64,000 nt of DNA. It comes from Apostichopus japonicus. Its lineage: Eukaryota; Echinodermata; Holothuroidea; Aspidochirotida; Stichopodidae. How positions within the stretch are numbered: position 1 is the stretch's first letter; every line of letters starts with the position of its first letter. Location: NCBI RefSeq assembly GCF_037975245.1, contig NC_092580.1:8346501-8410500 (forward strand), given 5' to 3'. The notes beneath the pieces are model-generated. The model saw nothing but the letters and a program-made list of their open reading frames with translations. It did no database searches and was not told the DNA's origin. A program made the position numbers and the translations under genes. This document shows, in pieces, positions 22,301-33,539 of this stretch.

Positions 22301-25300
22301 TTTTCCCCGTCATGGACCTCACACGTTGCATATTAGTATATTCAGTTATCTTCTTCATATTCAGCTGTGTCATTTGTCAGCAGTATGAATTGTAATATTA
22401 TAATGTAATATCCATTGCATTCACACTGACATAAATTGCAGATTGGCGGTTCTTTGACAAATTTGTGATATATTTAGTATGAAAAGAAAAGACTTCCACC
22501 AGACTGTTCCCCTCATCTGCATGTCATCCAGCCTTACCCAAATCCCCTTTCATTTAATCTGTTGTATGACGAGTTGAAGTGCCTGACATAATACTATTGT
22601 ATCTTGGCATTATTATTCTTATTATTGTTTGCATTATTTGTATACTTTGCAGGGTGTTTTGGAGTTGAAGTTCCCCGATGAACACTACATAAATCCGTAT
22701 GATATATACTCCCATGGGGGTATGCTATTTTGGTCCATAAGCTCTTTCATCTTTTTCCTGGTGAGTTCTTTTCCCATTGTTAGATTACAATAGGTTGAAG
22801 TAATGGTTAGGAATCAGTATGTGGCTGTGTATTACATACAATATTCTACTTCTCAAGACAGACCTACAGTAACATATGATACCACGAATGGTATTCCAGC
22901 ATTGCAATAAATTATAGGCCAATTGCTTGGTATGTTTAGAATATGGTTGATGTGGTACCTGTAGAGGTTTGTAAGTGGTAGAGAGGTTTGTATGTGGTTG
23001 AGAGGTTTTGCAGGTGGTAGAGAGGTAGGTGGTAGGAGGTATATAGGTGGTAGAGTTTGTAAGTGGTAGAGATGTTTTAAGGTGGTTGAGAGGTTTGTAG
23101 GTGGAAGGGGGTATGTAGGTGGTAGAGAGGTTTGTAAGTGGTTGAGAGGTTTGTAGGTGGAAGAGAGGTTTGTGAGAGGTAGAGATATTTGTAGTTTGTT
23201 GAGAAATTTGAGGTGGTTGAGAGGTTTGGAGGTGGTTAAGAGGTTTGTAGGTGGAAGAGAGGTTTGTGAGAGGTAGAGAGATTTGTAGGTGGTAGAGAGG
23301 TTTGACGGTGTTTGAGAGGTTTGGAGGTGGTTGAGAGGTTTGAAGGTGTTTGAGAGGTGTGGAGGTGGTTGAAAAGTTTTTAGGTGAAAGAGAGGTTTGT
23401 GAGAGGTAGAGAGATTTGTAGTTTGTTGAGAAATTTGAGGTGGTTGAGAGGTTTGTAGGTGGTAGAGAGGTTTGTGAGAGGTAGAGAGATTTGTAGTTTG
23501 TTGAGAAATTTGAGGTGGTTGAGAGGTTTGTAGGTGGTAGAGAGGTGTGTGAGAGGTAGAGAGATTTGTAGGTGGTAGAGAGGTTTGAAGGTGTTTGAGA
23601 GGTTTGAAGGTGTTTGAGAGGTTTGGAGGTGGTTGAGAGGTTTGTAGGTGGTAGAGAGGTTTGTGAGAGGTAGAGAGATTTGTAGGTGGTAGAGAGGTTG
23701 AAGGTGTTTGAGAGGTTTGGAGGTGGTTTAGAAGTTTGTAGGTGGTATAAAGTTTTGCCATACTGAATCCTTCTCTGAGAATGTAATCATGCTAAAGTCA
23801 AACCCTCATATCTTTCCCCGTTTCAACCAGATAGTGAATGAACTCTGGACCCTTAAATCACCTCGTAAACTGAGGGCAGTGACAGGAAGGCAGTCATTTA
23901 GTTTTCTGTAAACAAATGACATGAAATTATTACCACTTGCTGACAGTATTATTACATGATTTGTGTCGAACTAAAAAATAGTCTCAATGTTATGATTTGT
24001 TCATATCAACCATATAGTAGGTGTATCAGTTGTTGACAAATGAAATGTAACAATAACATTGATTGATGGTACCCCATAGTGTTTGTGTACCTTGTGTACA
24101 GTGTTTGCTTAAGTGCTGAGTTTGTTGAGGTGGACTATGAGCCAATCAAATCTCACAAAAGTATCTATTGACTTCTTGGGATATAAATCTCTGTATTATG
24201 ATGGTTGTCAGTCATGTGTTCAGCCCTGTGCAATTATTACATTATTAACACTTTACATGTTTAATGAAACATACATGTATCGGTTTAAGACTTAGATCAT
24301 ATTACCGTCTATTGCTGAAATATTGTAACATTGAACAAGTCTTTAGCTGGAAATTCTTTACTTGCATAGGAGTCTGATAATGATAATGTTTTCTCTTTGT
24401 TCCTTTGCAGTGTTATTTTACTGTACTTATATTACCATTAACTAAAGTCAGAGAGAGAATACAATTACCAGGTCAGTAGAACCATCAGTACTTATTTCAT
24501 AGGAAATTAATTGCTTCAAGAACTTGTGAAACCTTTAAGACTTGTTCCTGCTATCCTCTAATGTAGCAACATACAGCTACTGCACAGCTAGGCCATGATA
24601 TATTTGTGCAGGGAAAACCAGATAATTACTTCTGATTCCTTGCCGTAGGCAAGAGGAACTGTACAGTAATTCTGTATTAGTTAGTTTAAAGAAAATGATA
24701 GTTTCTCTTGAGGTCAAAGGTCATTTGAGGTCAACAGAGGTAAAAGTCTGAAAACCTTGTAAACATGAAAGTAAAAGTTGACTGATACTTCTACTCTGTA
24801 TGTGGATCCACCTTAGTCATTACAGGAGTCCTATTGTTTTAGGTGGCAATGAAAGGTTAAAAGGTCAATGCTCTTGTAAACATGATAACTTCAAAGGAAA
24901 GCTGGGATGAAGTTCATATATGCTATTTGGATCCACATTAGTGAGTACAAAAACCTATGGAGGTCAACAGGGGTTAAAATCTGAAAACATTGTAAGCAAA
25001 ACTTATTGAAATTCTGCAGTGTTGGGGTAAATATTCTCACTTGAAAAATTGCAATGAATCACTAAACAATTTGGCTTTCTGGTTGTTTGTAAGGATTGCC
25101 TTGGCTTGTGACAAACATATATATAATATGAACTAAGCTATCTGAAGTAGATAATAAGTATAGTAATATATTGATATAAAGTCAGTGCTCATTATAGTAT
25201 TCATCGGTTACTGTTTGACATATAAAGTCAGTGCTCATTATAGTATGCATTGGTTGGTTACTGTCTGACATATAAAGTCAGTGCTCATTATAGTATTCAT

Positions 25301-28300
25301 TGGTTGGTTACTGTCTGACATATAAAGTCAGTGCTCATTATAGTATGCATTGGTTACTGTTTGACATATAAAGTCAGTGCTCATTATAGTATTCAGCGGT
25401 TACTGTTTGACATATAAAGTCAGTGCTCATTATAGTATTCATTGGTTGGTTACTGTCTGACATATAAAGTCGGTGCTCATTATAGTATGCATTGGTTACT
25501 GTTTGACATATAAAGTCAGTGCTCATTATAGTATTCATTGGTTACTGTTTGACATATAAAGTCAGTGCTCATTATAGTATTCAGCGGTTACTGTTTGACA
25601 TATAAAGTCAGTGCTCATTATAGTATTCATCGGATACTGTTTGACATCCAATAAAAATGCAGTTTAGTAGCCAGAATTAGATGTTAATAAAATCTTTTCT
25701 CACTCCCTGTGAAATATTCAAGGAAACTCTAGTCTGAGACTTACTTCATTTCATAGGCTTTTAACAAGAAGTTTGTAAACATCTTTTTCAATCCTTTTTT
25801 AAATAGAGTATTACCTCTGAGTGGTAATTCACAGTATTCTAAACAGCTGTATTTGCTAAGGGTTTCTTCATACAACCATGTTTCATTGTTCCTCTGAGTG
25901 GTAATTCACAGCTGTATTTGCTAAGGGTTTCTTAATATACAACCATGTTTCATTGTTCCTCTGAGTGGTAATTCACAGCTGTATCTGCTAAGGGTTTCTT
26001 AATATACAACCATGTTTCATTGTTCCTCTGAGTGGTAATTCACAGCTGTATCTGCTAAGGGTTTCTTAATATACAACCATGTTTCATTGTTCCTCTGAGT
26101 GGTAATTCACAGCTGTATCTGCTAAGGGTTTCCTTGTACAACCATGTTTCATTGTTATGCTAGATATTTCTCTTGTTCATTGTTATGTTGTATGTTATTA
26201 ACATGGTGTTGTACATTGTATTTCTTTACAGTGAAGCATTCCTTTTATATTTATGTGGCTACACTAGCAGTACTCTACCTCTGCCAGGGAATTGCAAGTC
26301 TTCTGGTTTATTTGGATTTTGACGGAGGATCCTGGTAAGTCTTTGAGTGTGTAAGGTTATGTACATTGTGACCAGAACTGAACCTAGAATTGTGTTTTGA
26401 AATGGTGATATTTAATATTCTTCAACAAAGCACCTCATATCATAAAACTAGCTTATATGTAGGTTGTCCCCTGTTCCATTGGGATTACATGGCAAAGCTA
26501 TGTTCTTGCAAAGTGTAAGTCAGTTATAACATGAACCTTTGCAGAAAGAACTACAGTATTGCTACATAGGTTGTATAAGCATACATTTTAAATATGAAAT
26601 TAAGTCCTCATAGATACTCATAGATACATGAACAAACTTGTATCACTGCATACACATTGTGTAGGTCCTCATAGATACATAACCAAACTTGTGTAACCTC
26701 ATAACCATTGTGTAGGTCCTAATAGATACATAACCAAACTTGTGTAACCTCATAACCATTGTGTAGAGGTCCTTATAAATACTTTTAAGACTTCCTTTTG
26801 ATTGTTGTTTACTCATTTGAGGTTTGCTCAAAAGGCCAAGAATCGCAAACAGGTAAATCTTACAAACATACCTTAGTTTAATTCATACTTGACCTTTACT
26901 TATTGCAAGAACCATATTTTCATGTCAAAAACAATTAAAACCAAAATAGTTTGTCCAATGTTAACTTTTTATTTGAATCACTCCATAGGCATTGGCTTTC
27001 TGGTTGTGTAGCCATGTGAGTTAAATGTTTAGTTATCACTGAAGGACTTGACAGAGTTATGACTTTATTTTTATTTGTTTGTCTTTATATGTCTTTGTTT
27101 GTCTTTATTTGTCTTCATATGTCTTTATATGTCTCTATTTGTCTTCAACAGTGCAACAGATGTCACTACCTTCCTTTACTTCAGCTTCTTTGCTCCTCTC
27201 ATCTACCTGTCATTTTTACATAATTTTTTCAGGTAAGAGTTTGTATATTCAACCTTCTTCTTACATTTGTATTATCATACCCAGGATTCATCCCTTGTTT
27301 CTCAAATGGATTCTGGTCAGTTCTCTGTGGCAGTAGCAACATATCTTTGTTAGCCAAGAAATCACAAGTGGTAGAGTAGTATGGTTGGTAGAGTAACATG
27401 GTTGGTAGAGGAGCTTTGTTGGTAGAGAAGCATGGCTGATAGAGTAACATAGTTGGTAGAGTAACATGGTTGGTAGAGATGCATTGGTGGTAGGTTGGTA
27501 GATAGGCATGGTTGGTAGAGTAACATGGTTGAAAGAGTAACATGGTTGGTAGAGAAGCATGGCTGATAGAGTAACATGGTTGTAAGAGTAGCATGGTTGG
27601 TAGAGTAACATGGTTGAAAGAGTAACATGGTTGGTAGAGTAGCATGGTTGATAGTGTAACATGGTTGTAAGAGTAGCATGGTTGGTAGAGTAACATGGTT
27701 GGTAGAGGAGCTTTGTTGGTAGAGAAGCATGGCTGATAGAGTAACATGGTTGTAAGAGTAACATGGTTGAAAGAGTAACATGGTTGGTAGAGTAGCATGG
27801 TTGATAGTGTAACATGGTCGTAAGAGTAGCATGGTTGGTAGAGTAACATGGTTGGTAGAGGAGCTTTGTTGGTAGAGAAGCATGGCTGATAGAGTAACAT
27901 GGTTGGTAGACTAACGTGGTTGGTAGAGAAGCATGGCTGATAGAGTTACATGGTTGGTAGAGTAGCATGGCTGATAAAGTAACATAGTTGGTAGAGTAAC
28001 ATGGTTGGTAGACTAACATGGTCGGTAGAGAAGCATGGCTGATAGAGTTACATGGTTGGTAGAGAAGCATGGCTGATAAAGTAACATAGTTGGTAGAGTA
28101 ACATGGTTGGTAGACTAACATGGTTGGTAGAGTAGCATGGCTGATAAAGTAGCATAGTTGGTAGAGTAACATGGTTGGTAGAGAAGCATGGCTGATAGAG
28201 TTACATGGTTGGTAGAGTAGCATGGGTGATAAAGTAACATAGTTGGTAGAGAAGCATGGTTGGTAGAGAAGCATTGGTGGTAGGTTGGTAGAGAAGCATG

Positions 28301-29795
28301 GTTGGTAGAGTAACATGGTTGGTAGAGTAACATGGTTGGTAGAGAAGCATGGCTGATAGAGTTACATGGTTGGTAGAGTAGCATGGCTGATAAAGTAACA
28401 TAGTTGGTAGAGTAACATGGTTGGTAGACTAACATGGTTGGTAGAGAAGCATGGCTGATAGAGTTACATGGTTGGTAGAGAAGCATGGCTGATAAAGTAA
28501 CATAGTTGGTAGAGTAACATATTTGGTAGACTAACATGGTTGGTAGAGTAGCATGGTTGATAAAGTAGCATAGTTGGTAGAGTAACATGGTTGGTAGAGA
28601 AGCATGGCTGATAGAGTTACATGGTTGGTAGAGTAGCATGGGTGATAAAGTAACATAGTTGGTAGAGAAGCATGGTTGGTAGAGAAGCATTGGTGGTAGG
28701 TTGGTAGAGAAGCATGGTTGGTAGAGTAATATGGTTGGTAGAGTAACATGGTTGGTAGAGAAGCATGGCTGATAGAGTAACATGGTTGTTAGAGTAGCAT
28801 GGTCGGTAGTGTGACATGGTTGGTAGAGAAGCATGCTGACAGAGTGCTACTTTGGCAGCCGGTTGTGTAAATATTTCGCAGTGTATAAACAATGTCAGGT
28901 AACTCTCTTGTTTGGCAAGGAATCACAAAGGTAACTGGCGGTCTGTTTAGACTTGCTCAAGTCTTCAGTCTTATATAAGGAATTATATAAAGCAAGACAT
29001 GCTTAACACAATATCATTTTCTCCCTTTCTTGGGAAGTTTTGGATCAAAATGTTGTAGTTAATTGTAGTCATTTGGAACACCACAGCTTTCAGATCCAAC
29101 ATACTTGATGGCAAAGATGTAGTTGGTAGAGTAACATGGTTGGTAGAGTAGTAAAGATGGTAGAGAAACATGGTTGGTAGAGTAGTAAAGATGGTAGAGA
29201 AACATGGTTGGTATAGTACAATGTTTGGTAGAGAAACATGGTTGGTAGCAAATTCCAGTACTTTCTTCAATTTCTTTTCTCCACAAGAGACATCTTTTTC
29301 GGATAAAAGTTACTTTTAGGGCTTCGTTATTACTTTTTGATTGTTAATGTAAATGAGTTAGCTTTCCATTGTAGCATGATATTTTTGTTGCTGTGGCCTT
29401 CCTTAGATCAATTCTTAAACAGCCTCTCTTGCTATCATATGCTGGCCAGGATTAGGACATTGTTAATGTTAATGAGTAGCTTACCATTGTAACATGATAT
29501 TTTTGTTGTTTTGGCCTTCCTTAGATCAACCAAACAGCCTCTCTTGCTATCATATGCTGGCCAGGATGATGACACTGATGAAGTTCATCCTCTACCGACC
29601 CCACCCTTTGTAATTTCAAAGGAGGAGCCTGTTGTCAACAGACAGACCCCACCTTACCAATCTATCTATGATAGTACAGAATTCCTTCATGGTAGCCCAC
29701 CACAGATAACTGGACAGCTGGCATTCAGAGATGGCCAAGGTGATAATGAAGAAGAAACAACTGAGGGCAAACATGCTGTACCTACATTATCATAA
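16093..29795 (+). CDS. TPRA1: TPRA1-like seven-transmembrane protein (nine coding exons)
   Basis: Orthologue of transmembrane protein adipocyte-associated 1 (TPRA40/GPR175), an orphan 7TM membrane protein implicated in Hedgehog signalling and early embryonic cell cycles in mouse. Exons: 16093-16313, 17881-18013, 18806-18895, 20271-20423, 22653-22760, 24411-24471, 26232-26334, 27152-27232, 29525-29795; 406 residues plus stop in one frame. Extracellular N-tail with NVT glycosylation site at 21-23; TM1 about 79-96 after VRYWDL; TM2 109-138; TM3 149-172; TM4 181-198; TM5 223-247; TM6 256-280; TM7 291-316; acidic, Pro-rich cytosolic tail of about 90 residues. Family hallmarks are VRYWDLALLIPN, YSHGGMLFW and VTTFLYFSFFAPLIY. 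An in-frame TAA at 16078-16080 fixes the start. It is divergent from MCM2. The tail is longer than in the human protein and poorly conserved. Confidence 0.94.
17881..18013 (+). CDS. TPRA1: TPRA1 coding exon 2 (TM1)
   Basis: Acceptor CTATACAG, donor GTAAGTCA. Encodes VRYWDLALLIPNFFFLLFLL to FTFYAL. Its last 12 bases TTTTATGCATTA and the donor form the unit of the minisatellite that follows. Confidence 0.94.
18002..18680. repeat. Minisatellite with a splice donor in each unit, TPRA1 intron 2
   Basis: About 32 units of 20-23 bp, consensus GTAAGTCATTTTATGCATTA. The first unit overlaps the last 12 bases of exon 2 and the true donor, so the array has grown from the exon-intron border. Confidence 0.97.
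18806..18895 (+). CDS. TPRA1: TPRA1 coding exon 3 (TM2)
   Basis: Acceptor CTTTCCAG, donor GTGAGTTT; 30 codons. Encodes VFTVTVVSVARAVVSMLVDA and the KDAGDIADT loop, parallel to the human VGIARAVVSMTV segment. Confidence 0.93.
19605..19790. repeat. Tandem repeat, 51-bp unit, about 3.5 copies
   Basis: Unit contains GGTTTCTCAAACAGTAAGGG and GGGTAATTATAGCATG. The hAT-like element at 19791 is inserted in the last copy. Confidence 0.9.
19791..20174. mobile_element. Short hAT-like non-autonomous element
   Basis: Ends CATAGGCGTAGGAG and CTCCTACGGCTATG are near-perfect inverted repeats. Flanks GGTACAAG (19783-19790) and GATACAAG (20175-20182) form an 8-bp target duplication with one mismatch. The inside has C/G runs and CAAATTTGGG-type segments shared with 40021-41616. 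No coding capacity. The 8-bp duplication suggests hAT; family assignment is an inference. Confidence 0.75.
20271..20423 (+). CDS. TPRA1: TPRA1 coding exon 4 (TM3-TM4)
   Basis: Acceptor ATTTTCAG, donor GTATGAAG; 51 codons. Encodes FFLVGVELCVVIFGVGFSHL and VVSLTYSITQ, close to the human VELSVIILGLAFGHLES region. Confidence 0.95.
20510..21249. repeat. Minisatellite, 15-bp unit, TPRA1 intron 4
   Basis: About 49 copies of TTGTTGTAGAGATG(T/A) in register, followed by C10. Because 15 is a multiple of three, the minus strand stays open for 289 codons; this is not a gene. Confidence 0.98.
22653..22760 (+). CDS. TPRA1: TPRA1 coding exon 5
   Basis: Acceptor TTTGCAG, donor GTGAGTTC; 36 codons. Encodes GVLELKFPDEHYINPYDIYS then HGGMLFWSISSFIFFL. 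The IYGHGG-like loop is a family signature. Confidence 0.94.
22950..23760. repeat. Degenerate minisatellite, about 17-21-bp unit, TPRA1 intron 5
   Basis: About 45 diverged copies of GAGAGGTTTGTAGGTGGTA with local higher-order blocks, for example repeated GAGATTTGTAGTTTGTTGAG. Strong strand asymmetry (G and T on plus). Confidence 0.95.
24411..24471 (+). CDS. TPRA1: TPRA1 coding exon 6
   Basis: Acceptor CCTTTGCAG, donor GTCAGTAG. Encodes CYFTVLILPLTKVRERIQLP, too short for simple ORF calling but matching the human VVILPKTPLKERISLP. Phase 1 end. Confidence 0.92.
25190..25645. repeat. Minisatellite, 41-46-bp unit, TPRA1 intron 6
   Basis: About 10 copies of a unit containing ATATAAAGTCAGTGCTCATT and ending with GGTTACTG in two length classes. 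Confidence 0.96.
25815..26155. repeat. Tandem repeat, about 63-bp unit, TPRA1 intron 6
   Basis: Five copies of a unit containing CCTCTGAGTGGTAATTCACA and GCTAAGGGTTTCTTAATATA. The first copy has an extra internal segment. Confidence 0.95.
26232..26334 (+). CDS. TPRA1: TPRA1 coding exon 7 (TM6)
   Basis: Acceptor TTTACAG, donor GTAAGTC. Encodes VKHSFYIYVATLAVLYLCQG and IASLLVYLDFDGGS. Phase 2 end. Confidence 0.94.
26605..26780. repeat. Tandem repeat, about 55-bp unit, three copies
   Basis: Unit contains CATAACCATTGTGTAGGTCC and ACCAAACTTGTGTAACCT, in TPRA1 intron 7. Confidence 0.9.
27152..27232 (+). CDS. TPRA1: TPRA1 coding exon 8 (TM7)
   Basis: Acceptor TTCAACAG, donor GTAAGAG. Encodes CATDVTTFLYFSFFAPLIYL then SFLHNFFR, the most conserved TM segment of the family. 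Phase 2 end. Confidence 0.95.
27365..28850. repeat. Large minisatellite, 17-bp unit, TPRA1 intron 8
   Basis: About 87 copies of CATGGTTGGTAGAGTAA and variants, with longer duplicated blocks (for instance the region with CATTGGTGGTAGGTTGG recurs at 27480, 28270 and 28685). Three units equal 51 bp, which keeps several minus-strand frames open. Related units reappear at 29115-29250. Confidence 0.98.
29115..29252. repeat. Outlying copies of the 17-bp minisatellite
   Basis: About eight units of GTTGGTAGAGTAACATG and AAGATGGTAGAGAAACA, separated by about 260 bp of unique sequence from the main array. Confidence 0.9.
29340..29575 (+). repeat. Direct duplication of the intron 8 / exon 9 junction
   Basis: Copy 1 at 29340-29458 and copy 2 at 29459-29575, roughly 90 percent alike. 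Both include the polypyrimidine tract, TTCCTTAG acceptor and first 45 bases of exon 9. Copy 1 reads to an in-frame TAG at 29453-29455. Confidence 0.93.
29525..29795 (+). CDS. TPRA1: TPRA1 coding exon 9 (cytosolic tail, stop)
   Basis: Acceptor CTTCCTTAG after a T-rich tract; TAA at 29793-29795. Encodes the tail STKQPLLLSYAGQDDDTDEV with PPYQSIYDSTEF further on. The YSSTQFDS-like element of the human tail resembles the latter weakly. A near copy of the acceptor and exon start lies 118 bases upstream. Confidence 0.88.
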
Positions 29796-32700
29796 GTACA
29801 GTGTCACAGTTATGCATAAAACATTACAGTCATGAATATTCAACAGTTTGACTAGGCTAGTAGTCTAGGCTTTCATTCATAGTTGAGTTCATGTATAGGT
29901 TAACATATGTAGTGGTCTACATTGAATGATGATGCATGTTAGCCTAACATGTAAGAAGGTAAATCTAATGAGTGGACAGTGTATCTTGAGATTGGTGTTG
30001 TATTACGTACAGTACAGGAAAAACCCTCGCCATCTGGGGAAAGTACAGTGCACGCCCAGATTTCTGAGAACGGACTTAAAAGTCCATGAGACTGGAAAGA
30101 CTATTTTACCTGCTTCCAAATATTTCTCACCTTCTCAGGTTACCCACGCTCTATCCTGCCTACAGAACTCGCCAAAAGTTTTACTGAGCATAAGTTGATC
30201 ATGATATTCAGATACTGTCACGTTGGATGTAAAGGTTTACCTTCGTGTGAATGTAATTTGAGACTTGAGTAACTATTTGAACAGTTTTAGAAAGAGAATG
30301 TTAGGGGTAAACTGGGGTGCTTGTTAAGGTCATTCACTGATGATTTATCCAATTAGTGAAGTATTGATTTCCAAATACTGAATGTTCATGACCTTAGCTC
30401 ATACAAAACAGTTTAAGCTGAACTGAGGTGTGACTATAAATGTTACATAATTTTTTTTCTATTTTTAAATTTATTTTCCTTCGTAGCTGCCTAAAAGTTT
30501 AATTTACCAACGAGAATGCATTTAATGTTACTTCCATATATTTAAAATCAATGTTTGGTCATTTAGTTGTAGATTTTGTCAAATGAAGATCAGTCATGCA
30601 AACTGGAAAACTGATTGCGATGAACATGACCTGCAATTTTATCAACATTTTCAATTTCTATTTTGTGAGCTTTTGCAAAAGCATATATAATTACATAACT
30701 ATCATCTCTATGCTGTGTGACAAAGATGTTGCTGATGAATTCTTGAATTCTTGCTCAGCCCTACCCTCCACCCTTATCTCCAAATATGCTGATTAACAAC
30801 ATTAATTTGCATTTGGAAATTGGACTAAAATCATACAAAAGGTCTGCCATTTGTGATGTCACTTTGTAGTGTAACTTCTTAACTTCCTTTGATGTGTCAA
30901 GCACTACTGACTCTTTTTTGAGGTGATTTTTAATTCCTTGCTGAAAACAAACAGAATCATTGCAGTCATGATGCCATGTGTGTGTGTGTGTATGTGACGC
31001 TCAACTTGTAAACACGATAAATCAATATTCTTAAATTGGATGGACTTCAAAATTTGTATGTAGATGCACTACATTCAGTTTGCAGTGGCTATTGTTTTGG
31101 CTGGGATCAAAGGTCATACCAGGTCACCACAGGTCAAATTTTTTAGACACAATATCTCAAGAGGGGTAGATTCGATGAATCCCATAATTGATATGTGGAT
31201 GCCCCATATTAAGTAGAAGAATCCTACTGATTTTGGTGTAGGCCGATGATCATTTGAGGCCACCAGAGGTCAAACTGAAAACCTTGTAAACACAGTAAGT
31301 CAATATTACAAAGTTGGATGACTTCAAATTTGCCATGTACATGCAACATTCTCAGTTGCTATTGTTTTTGACTCGGATCAAAAGTCGTTTGGGTCGACAA
31401 AGGTCGAAGTCCGAAAACGAAAACATGGTTACTCAAAAAGCACTTGTTTGTTGAACTTCATACATAGTATGCAGATCCAGCTTGGTGGGTACAAGAAGCA
31501 TATTGAAATTGGTGGAGGTCAAAGGGCATTTGCAGTCAACATTCTAAGTCAGTTTCTGAAAATCTCAAGTCTTGCTTGAATTATCATAGTATGTATGTAG
31601 ATCCAACTCGGTGAGTGCAAGAACCCTACTGGAATTGGTAGAGGTTCAAAGGTCACATGAGTGTCAGGTGTCAAAGTCTGGAAACCTGAAGATGATAACT
31701 CCAAAATTAAAGCAACCATTAACTTGTGAATTCTCCTATGGTATGATTTTCTTTTAGTGAACATAGTTTGGTCAAATTCAGTTTAGGTTAGTTTTGTGAA
31801 GGGGCTCTATAGGTCTTCAACAAAATAGACAATCATCCAGGAAATAAAATCTGCTTTAAAGAGTGCATAACCTTGCTTTAACACACTCAGGAGGGCTCTT
31901 ATTCATTTCACCCCCCCCCCTCTTAAGATTGAAGGGGTCAACAGGTAATCTCAAGTGGTCTCAAAATTGGCCAGTTTCCTCTGTGATTATGCTAGATGAC
32001 TTTTGCTTTGGCAGTAGATTGTGAAAATACTTCACAGTGTATAAAACAAAGTCATGTAAAGCTCTCATTCATCAATAACAATTATTAAAGGGATGGTTCC
32101 AAGGTGACAAAACTGATTTGTTAGCTCAAACTTAGTGAAAGAAAATGTCCATTTGCTCATACATCTATGTGCCAATATTTCACATAGGAAGACTGCTCTT
32201 TCTGGATATTGACTCATTTTGAAATAAAAATTCTATACTGTAAAATCCTTACCAGTGGATGAAATGGTTATTGCTCCACAAGGGAGTGCTACAAATAAGA
32301 ATTGAAAATCTCTGATCTCTGAGTTGCAAATTGCAAAAATATAAAAACCTTGTAAAAGAGCTGTAGCATTATTTAATGGCAATGTTTGGTGGTAGGTACC
32401 CTACTACACTTTGGACAAAGGTCATTTAAGGTCAACTGAAAACTGTAAAACAAGCTAAATCAATAATTGTAACTATGATGAATGTATACTTGGTATGTAG
32501 GTGCCCCTTAATAAGTTCTCGGCTGCTTTCGTTATTGGGAATGGTCAAAGGTTATTTTAAGTCAATATATGTCAGAATCGGAAATTCTTGTAAACTTAAA
32601 ACTCCAATAGTAAAGCTGCAATGAACCTCATATTCAGAATGCTCATTCACCTTAGCGAGTGAAAGAACTGTGATGTTATTTGAAGAGGTCAAAGGTCACT

Positions 32701-33530
32701 TCAGTTCAGTTTGAGTCAGAGTCGGAAAACATCGTAAACATGGATGAACCTCATGCTTGGTACGACAGTGCCCCTCAATGAGTTCTCAGTTTCAGTAATG
32801 TTGTTTTGGTGAACAAAGGTTAGTCAGCTTCAAGGGGGCTCTCTATAAAAGACACAATTTCTGAAATACTCTTGAACATTGAACATTACATAGTCTGTCA
32901 GAAGATAAAATCTGTTTGTGAGACTTGCGTTCAGCGACTTCAACGTATTCGTCCCTCGTCACACTCTGAGCATCAAGTGGACACAGCAGGTTATCTCAAG
33001 TGCACTCAAAATTTGCCATATTCTCTCTCATAGATGGTTTTAGGAAATTGTCGAAATATTTCACAGTGAATAAACAAATGCTAGAACTGTCATACATTAA
33101 TAACAATTGTTAAAGGATTTGTTATCAGAGCTGATTTGTTAGGTCAAAGTAAATGTCCATGCATTCTCAGAGCATCCATGATACTGTTTTCCAATTCTTT
33201 ATTGATATTGATACATTATTGTATAAAAGTTGTATTCTAAAATCACTATCTGTGACTCAGTTGGTCGAGTGTTGTTGAGAGGTTGAGTGAGTATTGCGAT
33301 ATGTAATGGACTAAGGAATTTAAATTTCTGATCTTCTGGTTCTCACTTCCAAGTGAGTATTATAATATGTAATGGTTCAGGGAGTTGGAAAGAAGTGATC
33401 TTATAGGTCTCACTTTATAATTCTTGGGACAACTAATTTAAATTAACTTGTTCAACTAGCCCTAACAAGGAAATAATAGTTCTTATTACACAGTATAAAC
33501 TAATTCTTGATAGAAGAGTGTAATATCTAC
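29796..33530. other. TPRA1 3' UTR and intergenic sequence with AGGTCA-rich repeats
   Basis: The UTR limit is not resolved. From about 31000 to 33250 there are degenerate repeated blocks with CTTGTAAACA, AAGGTCATTTGAGGTCAA-type AGGTCA clusters and TTGGTGAGTACAAGAA-like phrases; the same family is seen at 24700-24990. A TG dinucleotide run lies at about 30978-30995. No coding exon is recognised. Confidence 0.6.
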
Positions 33531-33539
33531 AATATGACT

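Noticed and set aside
22853-23761. 302-codon minus-strand frame rich in STNLSTSHKPL
   Set aside because: Translation of a degenerate intronic tandem repeat on the antisense strand; no start context or domain.
27229-28834. Several minus-strand frames up to 342 codons (MLLYQPCYSTNH repeats)
   Set aside because: Three 17-bp units make 51 bp, so frames stay open in several registers at once, the sign of a repeat artefact.
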